Origin: Trichomonas vaginalis G3 | Taxonomy: Eukaryota > Parabasalia > Trichomonadida > Trichomonadidae | Length of the DNA stretch: 64,000 nt | Direction: 5' to 3' | Assembly: GCF_026262505.1 (NCBI RefSeq) | Contig: NC_067203.1 | Coordinates: forward strand, 17,682,392-17,746,391 | Part shown: one piece after another, positions 47,348 to 57,532 of the stretch | Position numbering within the stretch: position 1 is the stretch's first letter | Layout of the letters: the number at the start of each line of letters is the position of its first letter | Position numbers and translations under genes: made by a program | The notes under the pieces: model-generated | Database searches by the model: none | Told to the model about the DNA's origin: nothing | What the model saw: the letters and a program-made list of their open reading frames with translations, nothing else

Positions 47348-48176
47348 TTATCTATTAGCAAGTAAGGTGTTTAATTTCCAGCTTTCATATGGTTTTAATT
47401 GTTGTTATCTAAAATTTTATGTGCAAAACGTCACTTTTTTCCACTACAAGGCCAAACTGCCACTATCGTGTGCATCTAAGTGATAATCAAAGGATGGTTT
47501 TTCGTTCATATGCCTATTATTAAGTTTTATGTAATATCGGTTTATTCAATCAAAAAGTTAAGGGTGCACACGAGAGGATCATGTAAACTTCAGAATTTAG
47601 AACCTTATTTTTAGGCATTATCTTGGCTACCTATTTAGGCTCGAAAAGCAAAAAATATCAAAAAATACAACTTGAGTCCATTATGACCCTTTCATGGAGG
47701 TAGTTTTTATCCGCTAGTATTTTCCCTTTGAATCTCTTTACAATTCGAAATCAAATTCAAAACTCAGTAGAAGAAAGGAAGAATCGACTTACTACGGTTG
47801 TAATACGAATAAATACATATATTTAATTATTTTTATTTACATAATAATTGTTTGAAGCTCATATTCCATCAAATTTTTAAATAAAAACATTAAAATGTTG
47901 AAAATGTTCATATATTTTAATAGGGTTTTGGCACTTTATTGAGGAATTACTACATACATAGTCGAACTGAACTTGATATTTTGAAATTTAAATTATTTAT
48001 CAAAATTAAAATTTAACTTGAAATTTATAATTATTTAGTCATATTTTGCATAATTCTAAGTACATTTTGTAAAAAATCAAGAAAGAAAAATTTTAACGTG
48101 CTTTATTTTTTCTTTTTTATAATAATACATATTATTATATAATTAACATATTCATAATGTTTCACCCTTTCAAAAA
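47348..48176. other. Right flank of the element, intergenic
   Basis: AT-rich; contains the inverted CCACTACAAGG motif near 47443. No gene recognised. Confidence 0.4.
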
Positions 48177-48179
48177 TAT

Positions 48180-48598
48180 CCTCCTCCTCCTCTCAAATAA
48201 ACGTACATACGGGTGGCCTCTTTTTTCAAAAAATTAAAATTTGAAATTTTGGGCTCAAATATTAGAGATTTTTTCAACCTTCAACGATATATGTTGTCTA
48301 TATCAGACCTCCTTTCTTTTTGATACTTAACATTGTTCCTAAATCTTAGCCGTTAAGGCTGTTCTGAAAATATTTTTTTTTTCGAAAAAATTCGAAAAAA
48401 ATTCTTAAAATTCAAAAATCCCTTAATTCCTGAGGATTTTGGAAAAAAGTTTTTACAGGAACATGTGTATATTAGATGAAGTATATTGATAAGGTAAAAA
48501 TCAAATTTTATTGCATATTCATCGAGAAAATAAACTAACGAATCCCTCAAAATTGAGAGGGTAATCCTCCTCCTCTCAAATAAACGTACATACGGGTG
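48180..48598. repeat. 34-bp direct repeats about 385 bp apart
   Basis: A segment containing CTCAAATAAACGTACATACG, preceded by CCTCCTCCT and followed by GGTG, occurs at about 48180-48214 and again at 48565-48598. The second copy is 40 bp before the next gene. The DNA between is AT-rich without a gene. Confidence 0.65.
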
Positions 48599-48637
48599 CA
48601 CCCTTAAAATTTCTTTGAAGTTACTTTTATAAATTTT

Positions 48638-49540
48638 ATGAGTAGGAGTCATTCAAATGAATTAGTTTGGCGGAGGGGAATTAATATATTCGAGGTGTTC
48701 ATTCCAGATTTCGTTGTTGATTATCTTAAAACCTTTGATTATCCTATATTTTATAAATTTCATGGAGTTTCTCTTAGTACTTTACTCTGCTTAGCTCCCT
48801 TTACCAAAGGAATTGATATAACAGAGGAAGAATTCGATTCATTGGCAAGAATTGCAATTCAATTAATTTTAGCTAACAGCAAAAACAGACTTCATAAAAT
48901 GTGCACAAATGCTTTATGCGGTATCAGTGTTGATATCGAATTTTTTGTATTGCCTTTTCTATCAAAACCAAGCATAAATGCTCCGAAAGAAGTTATTAAA
49001 TTTTTGGAAAATTTTTCAAAACAAGCACGTGTCAGTGAAAATTTTAGATACTATTTCAGGAGTCCATACTTCCATGAATTAGAAGTAAATAATAATGATC
49101 AATATGCAAGAATTTTACAAATGTATGATTACTCTAAACTCGAAACAGATAATCCTATCAAAAGGTGTCTTGATTATCTCAAGATTATTCAGCAAGACAA
49201 TAAATCAGGAGATCCCCAATTAAAAGATGGATCCAAAGACGACAAACAATCAGATCCTCAAGTAAAAGGTGAATCCAATAAACCAATAGATTCATCAGGA
49301 AAATCTAAAGACAACAAAACATCAGTTTCTACACCAAAAACTCAATGTATTGAACCTGTCATCAAAAATACTAATTATCAAACTAACAAAACGGTACATT
49401 CCAAAAGAAAAGATCAAGGCACGGACCCAATCGACCAAAAAACTTATCTTCCAACGAACAAAGCAGTTAATTCCAGAAGAAAAGATCAAGGCACGGACCC
49501 AATCGATCGACATCAACATCATTCCTGCAACATTGCCTGA
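48638..49540 (+). CDS. Unrecognised protein with repeated basic tail
   Basis: 300 residues, MSRSHSNELVWRRGINIFEV onward. Residues 1 to about 190 are a compact helical domain (YLKTFDYPIFYKFHGVSLST; MCTNALCGISVDIEFFVLPF). About 190 on is a polar, charged, disordered tail in which KRKDQGTDPID occurs twice. The protein ends SCNIA, which has the form of a CaaX prenylation box (CNIA); that is suggestive only. A degenerate copy of its 3' end lies just downstream. Confidence 0.65.
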   Translation: MSRSHSNELVWRRGINIFEVFIPDFVVDYLKTFDYPIFYKFHGVSLSTLLCLAPFTKGIDITEEEFDSLARIAIQLILANSKNRLHKMCTNALCGISVDIEFFVLPFLSKPSINAPKEVIKFLENFSKQARVSENFRYYFRSPYFHELEVNNNDQYARILQMYDYSKLETDNPIKRCLDYLKIIQQDNKSGDPQLKDGSKDDKQSDPQVKGESNKPIDSSGKSKDNKTSVSTPKTQCIEPVIKNTNYQTNKTVHSKRKDQGTDPIDQKTYLPTNKAVNSRRKDQGTDPIDRHQHHSCNIA

Positions 49541-50302
49541 CAACGGAATCTCCCCCTTTTGATGAATAGAGCTTTTTCAAAAGCTTTTAATGTCCAATGT
49601 CTTACTTGAAAATAGCAAATAATGCCTATAAGTATTATTTTTGTATCATCACAAAATACTGACTTTCTTCATCTTTATTTAGTTTATGCCATTTCTTCAG
49701 TAGAGTCGGGAAACAAGCAAACAACAATTTCCTCAGAAGAGTCCCGAGAAAAGCGAACACCAAATTCCACAAGAAAAGATCAAGGTGTTAATCCAATCCC
49801 TACAAAAGATCAATATTTTAGATGCTGCAATATTGGCTGACAACGAAGTCTCCAACTTTTGATGAAAAGGACTTTTTCAAAAGCTTTTAACACCCATTAC
49901 GAATAAATTCCAAATTTATTCATTATATATACTTTTTTTTAACTCGATACTTCCTAAATTATATAAGCTTACTAAAAGTGGGGAACTTTACAAATCGACA
50001 GTGAAATATTTCCTCGTAAGCTGGGAATAAAGATAATTTCTTCTAAAAAAAGATGCTTTTAGAAGATATTTGAAATAAGATGATGTAATCAAGGAATGTA
50101 TTTATATCTTCTAGACAATTCATCAAAATCTGAATTATGATGAGATATTCGTAAATCAATAGATTGGATTTTGATGAATTATGAAGAGATAAGTGGATTT
50201 TAGAGTTAATTATAGGTATTACATAGTGTATATTTACCCTTTTCTTGCTATTTAATAATAATTTTGTAAAAATTTCATTAAAATGGTAAAATATTTAATA
50301 TT
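49541..50302. pseudogene. Duplicated 3' end of the preceding gene, then intergenic
   Basis: At 49622-49840 a frame ends TRKDQGVNPIPTKDQYF and RCCNIG, mirroring the RKDQGTDPID and SCNIA end of the upstream gene. The trailing non-coding text (TGACAACG, TTTTCAAAAGCTTTTAA) also repeats. A decayed partial duplication. The rest up to 50302 is AT-rich with nothing recognised. Confidence 0.5.
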
Positions 50303-50737
50303 TTAGCTGCGCGGCTTTTCCTTCTTGCCGAGCCAGAGAGCAAGAAGTGAGAAGCCAGCAACCTTGATAACTTTGAAGCGGCATCCTGGAAGATCACCGA
50401 CAGAACGACCAGAGCGGCCCATACCAGCAATAAGAACACGGTCGTTATCATCAATAAGGCGGAGAGAACCATCGCGTGGGACGAAAGCTGTAACAACCTT
50501 GGAGTTCTTCTTAAGCTGAACACGGACAGCTTTACGAATAGCGGAGTTTGGCTGCTTGGCTTCGACGGCGACCTTGCCGACGACAATGCCAGAAGCCATT
50601 GATGTACCCTCGAGTGGGGTCTTGTAGATTGATGTACCAAGAGAGCGGCGGTATGCGTTAGAAGCCCAAAGGTTGGACTTGTGTGCAAGACGAAGCTTGC
50701 GGGCTGCGAGACGACCACAGGCCTTAGATTTACCCAT
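50303..50737 (-). CDS. RPS23: 40S ribosomal protein S23 (uS12)
   Basis: 144 residues (the human protein has 143), start at the ATG at 50737: [20 protein letters not shown]. Hallmark uS12 segments [20 protein letters not shown] and [20 protein letters not shown], then [20 protein letters not shown]. This is the decoding-centre protein of the small subunit. Markedly less AT-rich than the flanks, like the L8 gene. No intron evident. Confidence 0.97.
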   Translation of the reverse strand: MGKSKACGRLAARKLRLAHKSNLWASNAYRRSLGTSIYKTPLEGTSMASGIVVGKVAVEAKQPNSAIRKAVRVQLKKNSKVVTAFVPRDGSLRLIDDNDRVLIAGMGRSGRSVGDLPGCRFKVIKVAGFSLLALWLGKKEKPRS

Positions 50738-50904
50738 TTTTCGAAAAGACCAATACGATTATTTTGAATTCAATTTCATTGGCTTTAGATAGGGGGTGAA
50801 TCCAAACTAAAAATCTCTTGCAAGTTATTCTTTTAAAGCAACTATCAGTGCAACAAATATTCCATGATTTCATCAAAATTATTCGAAACAATTGAGTATG
50901 AAAA

Positions 50905-51288
50905 TTAAAATGGAGTTGATTTCAATTGATAGTAAATTGCAGTCATGAGGTTGGATATATATGTAACAGATTCAGCGATATAATGGAATGTCCTAGAGAA
51001 AAATGAAGGGCGTGTGGTAGCTTCGGCAATATTTTGGAAAGAAACACGCGCAACACTTGCATGATATTGACATTTTGATGAAACTTTGTATATATTTCCG
51101 AGATTTGTATATATTTGTTGAGCAGAGTCCTTCATTTCATTAAGATGAATATCGATCACTGAGCAATCTTTCTCAATGTTCTGTATTGTGTCCTCCAGTT
51201 GGGTGACATCATTACTCTTAGTAGAGTTTTGTTCAATTTTATCTTTAACGTTTTGGAAAAACATTGTCATATCACTTGAAGGATTCAT
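50905..51288 (-). CDS. Small coiled-coil protein, 127 aa
   Basis: Start ATG at 51288, MNPSSDMTMFFQNVKDKIEQ onward. Residues 20-80 are coiled coil (QLEDTIQNIEKDCSVIDIHL). The C-terminal 25 residues are moderately hydrophobic (FHYIAESVTYISNLMTAIYY). The order recalls small tail-anchored or SNARE-like proteins, but no SNARE layer pattern is clear. Not recognised. Confidence 0.55.
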   Translation of the reverse strand: MNPSSDMTMFFQNVKDKIEQNSTKSNDVTQLEDTIQNIEKDCSVIDIHLNEMKDSAQQIYTNLGNIYKVSSKCQYHASVARVSFQNIAEATTRPSFFSRTFHYIAESVTYISNLMTAIYYQLKSTPF

Positions 51289-51530
51289 TTTTACTTTCTG
51301 GTGCTATTTCAAGATGTAACATACAAAATTGATTTGAAAAATATATACAAATTCATGTGAATAATCGATAACATTTAATAAACATGGTATTTCAAGAGCA
51401 ATTAAAAATTTGAAATTAAATCTTTTTCCAACAAATTCATCTCTTGATGTAATATGATTGTATGAAATATCTAGATATGATTTTGATAAAACTACATTTA
51501 CAAACAAAAATCGAATATTATATTCTAAAA

Positions 51531-52583
51531 CTAATTTCGTTTGATAGCCATTGACTGTCGTGGTACTTTCCTTATTACAGACTGTAGGTTTTGAGGCAAA
51601 ACAGGATGATAATTTCCAGCCTGAGCAGAAAATGATTGTTTTAGTCTAATTATAATTGGTCGTTGACGAGGTTGAGGAGCTAAGTTGAAGTCTGCTGGAG
51701 GAGGAACGGGAAGCCTTGGTTTCGAACCAAATAACTGAGCCATCTCATTTTGTTCTTCAAACCAAGGATGCATCATTAAGTCCATTGGCATTGGACGTTC
51801 TGAAGGATTATGACTCATGCAGCGTTGTATTATATCACGGCAATTTGGTGTAACAAAACCAGGAATTACAAAGTCCGCATTTTGAATTTGTAAGTAAAGT
51901 TGTGTCTGATTAGCTTGTCTCCATGGAAGTGATCCGGTCACCATAGTAAAAAGTACAACACCAAGTGACCAAACATCACTTGCTTTACCATCGTATTGCT
52001 CGTTTGCAATAACTTCCGGTGGTGCGTAGAAAGGAGATCCGCAGGGTGTTTCAAGGAGTTTGTTAGTGATGGGATGACATAAGCCAAAGTCAGCAATTTT
52101 TGCATTATTTTCCGCATCAAGGAGGATATTCTCCGGCTTAATATCTCTATGTGCAACTGATTTAGAGTGAATATAAGCAATGGCATCTAATAATTGCTTG
52201 AAAATATTGCGCGCCAAAAATTCTGGTACTCGTTGTTGATCGATAATGAATTGGAATAACTCGCCATGCTGGCAGTATTCCATGATTAAATAAATGAGAT
52301 TATCTTCGTAAACAACGTCATACAATCTAACAATATTTGGATGGTTGAGGGTTTGTAAAGTACGGACTTCGCGTTCGAAGCGATAAAATAAATTGTTCTC
52401 ATTCAAAGATTTGCGTGAGCAAATTTTGCAAGCATATAGTTGACTATTTGATAACGTGGTTACTAATGCAACAATAGAAAAAGCTCCCGTGCCAATAATC
52501 TTGATGATTTTGTATTTTCCAAATATGATAGGAACCTCCACATCTTCATCTGCTATGCAGCACTTCATATAGGCTCCTTCCAT
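51531..52583 (-). CDS. CAMK-type serine/threonine protein kinase
   Basis: 350 residues. Glycine loop IGTGAFSIV (about 30-38), catalytic Lys53 in ACKI, catalytic loop HRDIKPEN (145-152), DFG 165-167, APPE 187-190, DVWSLGVVLF. Domain ends at about 274 (HPWFEE). All catalytic residues are present, so it should be active. PCGSPFYAPPE is typical of the SNF1/KIN-like branch of CAMK kinases. A basic, Pro-rich C-terminal tail (to 350) has no recognised domain. Trichomonads have large families of such kinases; the substrate is unknown. Confidence 0.9.
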   Translation of the reverse strand: MEGAYMKCCIADEDVEVPIIFGKYKIIKIIGTGAFSIVALVTTLSNSQLYACKICSRKSLNENNLFYRFEREVRTLQTLNHPNIVRLYDVVYEDNLIYLIMEYCQHGELFQFIIDQQRVPEFLARNIFKQLLDAIAYIHSKSVAHRDIKPENILLDAENNAKIADFGLCHPITNKLLETPCGSPFYAPPEVIANEQYDGKASDVWSLGVVLFTMVTGSLPWRQANQTQLYLQIQNADFVIPGFVTPNCRDIIQRCMSHNPSERPMPMDLMMHPWFEEQNEMAQLFGSKPRLPVPPPADFNLAPQPRQRPIIIRLKQSFSAQAGNYHPVLPQNLQSVIRKVPRQSMAIKRN

Positions 52584-54014
52584 TCTTATTTTTTATTCAA
52601 TAGTAATGCTTTTTTTGGACTTTACAAACTAATTGAGAGGAAAGTTTTCATTGTTAATATAATATCAATAAACAGGAGTATTCCGAAAATTTCACATTGC
52701 AAACGTGCATTGAAGAAAATCAATGCTCCAATAATTATTGAAATCGTTAGTTGATATTAAGCATGATATTATTGGAGATAATTATGCGGTCGGTTTAAAT
52801 ATTCAAATTGAGAACTTTCGATTTTACAATTTTGATAATATTTTATAATTTATGATACATTTCTCACTCAGTGGTAATTGTTGGATTGATAGATATAGGT
52901 TGTGAAAAAATTGAATGAGTTTTTAACGATAGTATTTTCATATTAAATTAATATTTCTTTTTATTAAGTAGCCATATGATTTATGCGTTTTCCCAATTTT
53001 TGTCGAGTGGAAAATTGAAACAATACAGTTATCGATGAATTCAATTTTTGCACCTCGAAATTTTAACGAAATATGCATATTAATTAATATCTTATTAATA
53101 ATATATTGTTCAATTGGATAAATAAAATTGTTGACATTTTTGTACAATTGACGCGGTACTAATAATTATTCAGATTTATGCATATATATTTAATAGTAAT
53201 TAAAAAATCGTTGTAAGTAAACCATTCTGAATGAAAACATAGATTTAATTAACTCAATTGAAGAGCAAATATCAAACATTTGCAATAGTATGGATTGCAA
53301 AGCATTTTTATTAGGCTATTGCTATAAATACTCTGTAGATACATCAATCTTCATTGTCTTTGTCATTGTTAGTGACATTAAAAATGGCATCTTTTAAAAA
53401 CCACTTGTTTTATCATGTAAAGTTCTACAAGGATTAAGGATGTCGCTTGGGAGACAATTATGAGTCCGACCACAAATAAAAACATTGTGATCTCATCTTA
53501 TAACCAATGTTGATGCATTTTCGGTTATATTAGCATGAGGTCATTTAGATATTCGCGAATATTTCCCTTATGTCCATTCTTCACTATTTTTTATGTAATA
53601 TGGTTCTGAATCTGGAGTTTATGGCGAGCATTTACTTTGTAAACTCTAAACTTGCGGCGATGCCGTTATGTTTTCAGTCAAATCCTCAAAAGCAGGCATA
53701 CAAATCTCTTATTTAACTGAAAATCAGTCTTTTACATAATAAACCATAATCACGTAAGTTAGAAATGTTATAATTACATTAAAAAGCTCCAATGATACTT
53801 CAATTTTATATCCAAAATATGAATATTGATTTTGACTTATATTTGAAATTACAATTGATATGTAAATAATGATCTGACGATTATTTAATAAAAATTATGG
53901 AAATTAAGAAGTAATTCATAAATCTTTTTATTCTTTCAGTAACTTTTCAAAATATGATCAAATCATTCATATCTGAAGCCTGTCGATGCTATTTATCTTA
54001 TTTATATTAAAATT
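52584..54014. other. Long AT-rich intergenic stretch
   Basis: No gene, RNA or ordered repeat convincingly seen. A 69-codon frame at 52938-53147 (minus) lacks a proper start and is not called. Confidence 0.5.
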
Positions 54015-54074
54015 TACACTTTTCCGACGTTTTGTCAGGGGCGTGAAGCGACCCAAAAATGTCGGAAAAGTGTA
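54015..54074. repeat. 60-nt hairpin with 14-bp perfect arms
   Basis: TACACTTTTCCGAC (54015-54028) and GTCGGAAAAGTGTA (54061-54074) around a 32-base GC-rich centre (AGGGGCGTGAAGCGACCC). It resembles a minimal MITE or a structured RNA; it lies 136 bp before an ankyrin gene. Confidence 0.75.
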
Positions 54075-54209
54075 ATTCTCAGATATATGATTATTTTTGC
54101 TTTTAATGCCGAACAGCATTTGAATCAAAAATAATCGTATGTCTGAGAATTATTCTTTCATTTTTTATCGTCTTTGTAAAATGTAAACTTACGACATTAA
54201 AAATTTTTA

Positions 54210-55921
54210 ATGTCAGAACAAGACATTCTTCCAAACAAATACAGTGAATTGCGAGGTATTTATAAATCTTACATCGATACATGTAATGCATTGTATCAGT
54301 TGAAAACGGAAAATGAAGAAGAATTAAACTCAATTTACAAAATGATCAAAACAGAATTGATTGATTCAAAGAAATATCATCCTCGAAATATAATATACGA
54401 TATCTTAAAGTTAATTGAATATAACAATCGCTATAAGAAATCATATTTATATCTTTGCAAACTCATATCTGATGATTTCAATATTAAATTTATTTGGAAC
54501 TTGAATGTCAGTATCCATGAAAATGATACAATTTACAGAGCAATTATGGAAAATGACAAAGAAAGATTCATCGCACTCACTGAAGGATATTCATATCCAT
54601 TGCTTAGAAGCAGTTTATATCCCTATAATAGTATTGGATATTCATTACTTGAATTATGTTGTTATCACGGAGCAGTTGATTGTTTCAAGTTCTTAAGAAC
54701 AAAATATAAATCAGAAATATATAATAGATGTCTAGAATTATCATTTTTAGGAGGAAATCCAGAGATTATGAATGAGTGTTTGAAATATCGAAAACCAGAT
54801 AAATGGTGCATGACTTATGCAATTATTTCACACAACATTGATTTTGTAGCATTCTTGAGGAATGAATACAAAATAGAGATCGATTTATATGATTGCGGAT
54901 TGTTTAATAATCTTGAAGCGTTTTTAGTTTATTTCGATCAAACTAATGATATTGACAATTGCTTTATTTATTCAACGATGTTTAATATTCCAGCATTATG
55001 CGAATATTTCCTTTCACAAGGTGCAAATATCAATTATAAAAATCAAGAAGAAATCACCGCTCTTCATTTGGCAGCAATTAAAAATAGAAAAGAAGTAGTA
55101 GAATTTCTTCTTTCACATGGCGCAAATATCAATGAAATAAATGAAGATGGACAAACTGCTCTTCATTATGCGGCAAGTAACAATAGTAAAGAAACAGCTG
55201 AACTTCTTATTTCGCATGGTGCAAATATCAATGAAATGGATGAAGATAGAAAAACCGCTCTTCATTTTGCAATAAGTAGTGGTAGTAAAGTAACAGCTGA
55301 GCTTCTCATTTCGCATGGTGCAGATATCAATAAAAAAGATAGAGATGGGAAAACCGCTTTCCATATGGCAGCTGATCAAAATAGTAAAGCAATAGCAGAA
55401 TTTCTGCTTTCACTTGGTGCAAATATCAATGAAAAAGATAAACGTGGACTAACTGCTCTTCATTATGCAGCAAGTAGAAATTATAAAGAAATGGCCGAAT
55501 TTCTTATTTCTCATGGTGCAAATATCAAAACAATAGATGAAGATGGTAGAACCGCTTTTATTCATGCAGCAATGCAAAACAGTATAGAAACAGTCGAATT
55601 TCTGTTTTCACATGGTGCCCATATCAATCGAAAGGATCATTACGGTTCCACTGCTCTTCATTATGCAGCGCTTGGATATGCAGATGAAACAGTCAAATTC
55701 CTTCTTTTACATGGTGCACATATCGACGAAAAAATTGTAGAGGAGAAACTGCTCTTCATATTGCAGCATTTCAAAATAGAAAAGAAACAATCAAAATTCT
55801 AGTTTCACATGGTGCAAACCTCAATGAAAAAGATAAACGCGGAAAAACTGCTCTGAATTATGCAGCATGGCAAAGTAAAGACATAGCCTAATTTCTTATT
55901 TCGCATGGTGCAAAAGAGTAA
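54210..55921 (+). pseudogene. Ankyrin-repeat protein (DUF3447-like) with decayed 3' end
   Basis: Open from ATG 54210 to 55802 (530 residues). The N-terminal region (to about 210) is related to that of the gene at 20113-21474 (SLLELCCYHGAVDCFKFLRT). About eight canonical ankyrin units follow from residue 270 (GQTALHYAASNNSKETAELL). Around 55735 the frame shifts: further ankyrin text (LVSHGANLNEKDKRGKTALN) continues in another frame to about 55921, with a TAA in place of a Glu codon near 55891. So the last repeats are lost, though a shorter protein may still be made. This is a host gene family. Confidence 0.8.
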
Positions 55922-56619
55922 TGTTTCTATCTAAAACAGTTTTCTTTCTAAGTTTTTATAGAAATAAAAGCTCGTCTAATCTGATATCAGGGAGAAATAT
56001 GTATACATAGCAGACAGTAAAAAAGAAAATTTTAATAAACTCTCATTTTTCCTTTAAATATGAATTAAAATATTTGTATTTACAAACGTAACTACGAAGG
56101 TCAATGAAAAAATACCATCGATTTTGGCTCAAGAAAGCATTCTAGCAAATATGGAATTTGCTTGTGAGCTGTCGCCAAATGATTCATGTTGAATCTAAAG
56201 AATTAGATGAAAGTTGGCTAGAAGGAATATCAGTTAGGCATTTTAAACAATATATGGTCCTTATTATATTCGTAGAAGGTTCTGTAAATAATATAAGCAT
56301 ATTTAGAAAAGTCTATTTCAATTCTCAAAAATTGTGGATTAAATATCCTTAAAATTCAGCTTGTGAGTTTCTACATCTATAAATATATATGTACATTCAA
56401 ATAAAACAAAAATTTGTCCTCACAATCTACAGATGCTGAATGTAGTTTACTTAAGTTTGCAGTTTTTTTGTATCTTGAACGCCAATGTATGAATGCTTTG
56501 AATTTATACCTTTATTGCTAGCTTAATACGTTTACAACAAGGTGTCTATTCTCATTTGCACAGTTTTCAAATCAAAATTTCTTTAAAAATTTGACAAGAT
56601 AATTGTGCGACCAATTATT
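55922..56619. other. Intergenic, possible decayed coding trace
   Basis: 56158-56352 (plus) is open and reads LVSCRQMIHVESKELDESWL onward, but it has no ATG at its start and no recognised family. It is treated as non-coding or a relic. Confidence 0.35.
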
Positions 56620-56625
56620 TCATAT
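56620..56625 (+). promoter_or_regulatory. Trichomonas-type initiator (TCATAT)
   Basis: TCATAT with predicted +1 at 56622, 15 bases before the ATG at 56637. Fits TCA(+1)-Y-W-W. Confidence 0.6.
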
Positions 56626-56636
56626 CGTCAAAATTG

Positions 56637-57323
56637 ATGAAGCGTTCATATATGGGAGACGATGATAGAAATAGACCACAAGGGGAATCGAAAGATCCAG
56701 ATGTTCCAAGATATGATTGGGAATCGAATAAGAACCAAAATCCAGTTCATGATGGCAAAATTAATTGGGATTTTAAGAATCCCGATGCTGTAGAAGAAGA
56801 AATCAAAAAGATTGATAGAAATGTTAGATTTGATCTTAAATCAAGAACAAGAAAAGATATTCCAGAACCTGATGAGAAATTTTACAACTTTAGAGCTTCT
56901 GATATAGCTGTTGGCTTCAACAACAGACCACCAACATTTGCAAAAAGATCTGGTGCACCAAAAGAAAGAAAAACTGCAAGAATTAGATTTAATATCGATG
57001 GAGAATATTCCGATTTACTTCTTGAAGCTACATTCAACATTACAGAAGGATGTGATGAGATCCATAGCTTTTTAAAGGGCGAAATATTTATTCCTGAATC
57101 AGAATTCAATATCTCCATGGTTTTCCCACCAAAACCAGTAATCAATTCAAATCAACGCGATTTGTATACAATGAATATCGTTGGAAATGTACAACTCAAT
57201 GTTACAATCAAATCTAAAGCAATTTTGAAACCAGAATGGCGCCAGAAGTTCAAGGAATTGTTAGAAGAAAAGGAAGCAGCGGCAAAAGCAGTTGAACCAC
57301 AAGAACCTCCAAAAGAACCATAA
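56637..57323 (+). CDS. UBX-domain-like protein
   Basis: 228 residues from the ATG at 56637 (MKRSYMGDDDRNRPQGESKD). The first about 110 residues are polar and charged. Residues about 110-170 look like a ubiquitin-fold UBX domain: ERKTARIRFNIDGEYSDLLL, FNITEGCDEIHSFL, FNISMVFPPKPV, the last in the place of the FPR loop that binds Cdc48/p97. FPP instead of FPR makes p97 binding uncertain. A Glu/Lys-rich C-terminal helix follows. The domain call is by pattern. Confidence 0.6.
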   Translation: MKRSYMGDDDRNRPQGESKDPDVPRYDWESNKNQNPVHDGKINWDFKNPDAVEEEIKKIDRNVRFDLKSRTRKDIPEPDEKFYNFRASDIAVGFNNRPPTFAKRSGAPKERKTARIRFNIDGEYSDLLLEATFNITEGCDEIHSFLKGEIFIPESEFNISMVFPPKPVINSNQRDLYTMNIVGNVQLNVTIKSKAILKPEWRQKFKELLEEKEAAAKAVEPQEPPKEP

Positions 57324-57532
57324 AATATATTTTTTTTTTATTAAAAATCGTTTAGTAAACATGACAAAATATTAATACATTTTCATTTGATTGTTTTTTT
57401 ATTCATTTCATTCTATATTTATAAAAAAATCCAAAATATTTTCAAAAATTATCAAAAAATTTAGCTAAATCAAAATAAAAATGGAGCCATGTTTCTATAC
57501 AAATACAAATAATGTTTATAATACAAATATTT

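Noticed and set aside
48353-48652. 99-codon minus-strand frame before the gene at 48638
   Set aside because: Overlaps the start of a better supported gene and a direct repeat; no recognisable features.
51304-51507. 67-codon minus-strand frame
   Set aside because: No ATG at its start; no family resemblance.
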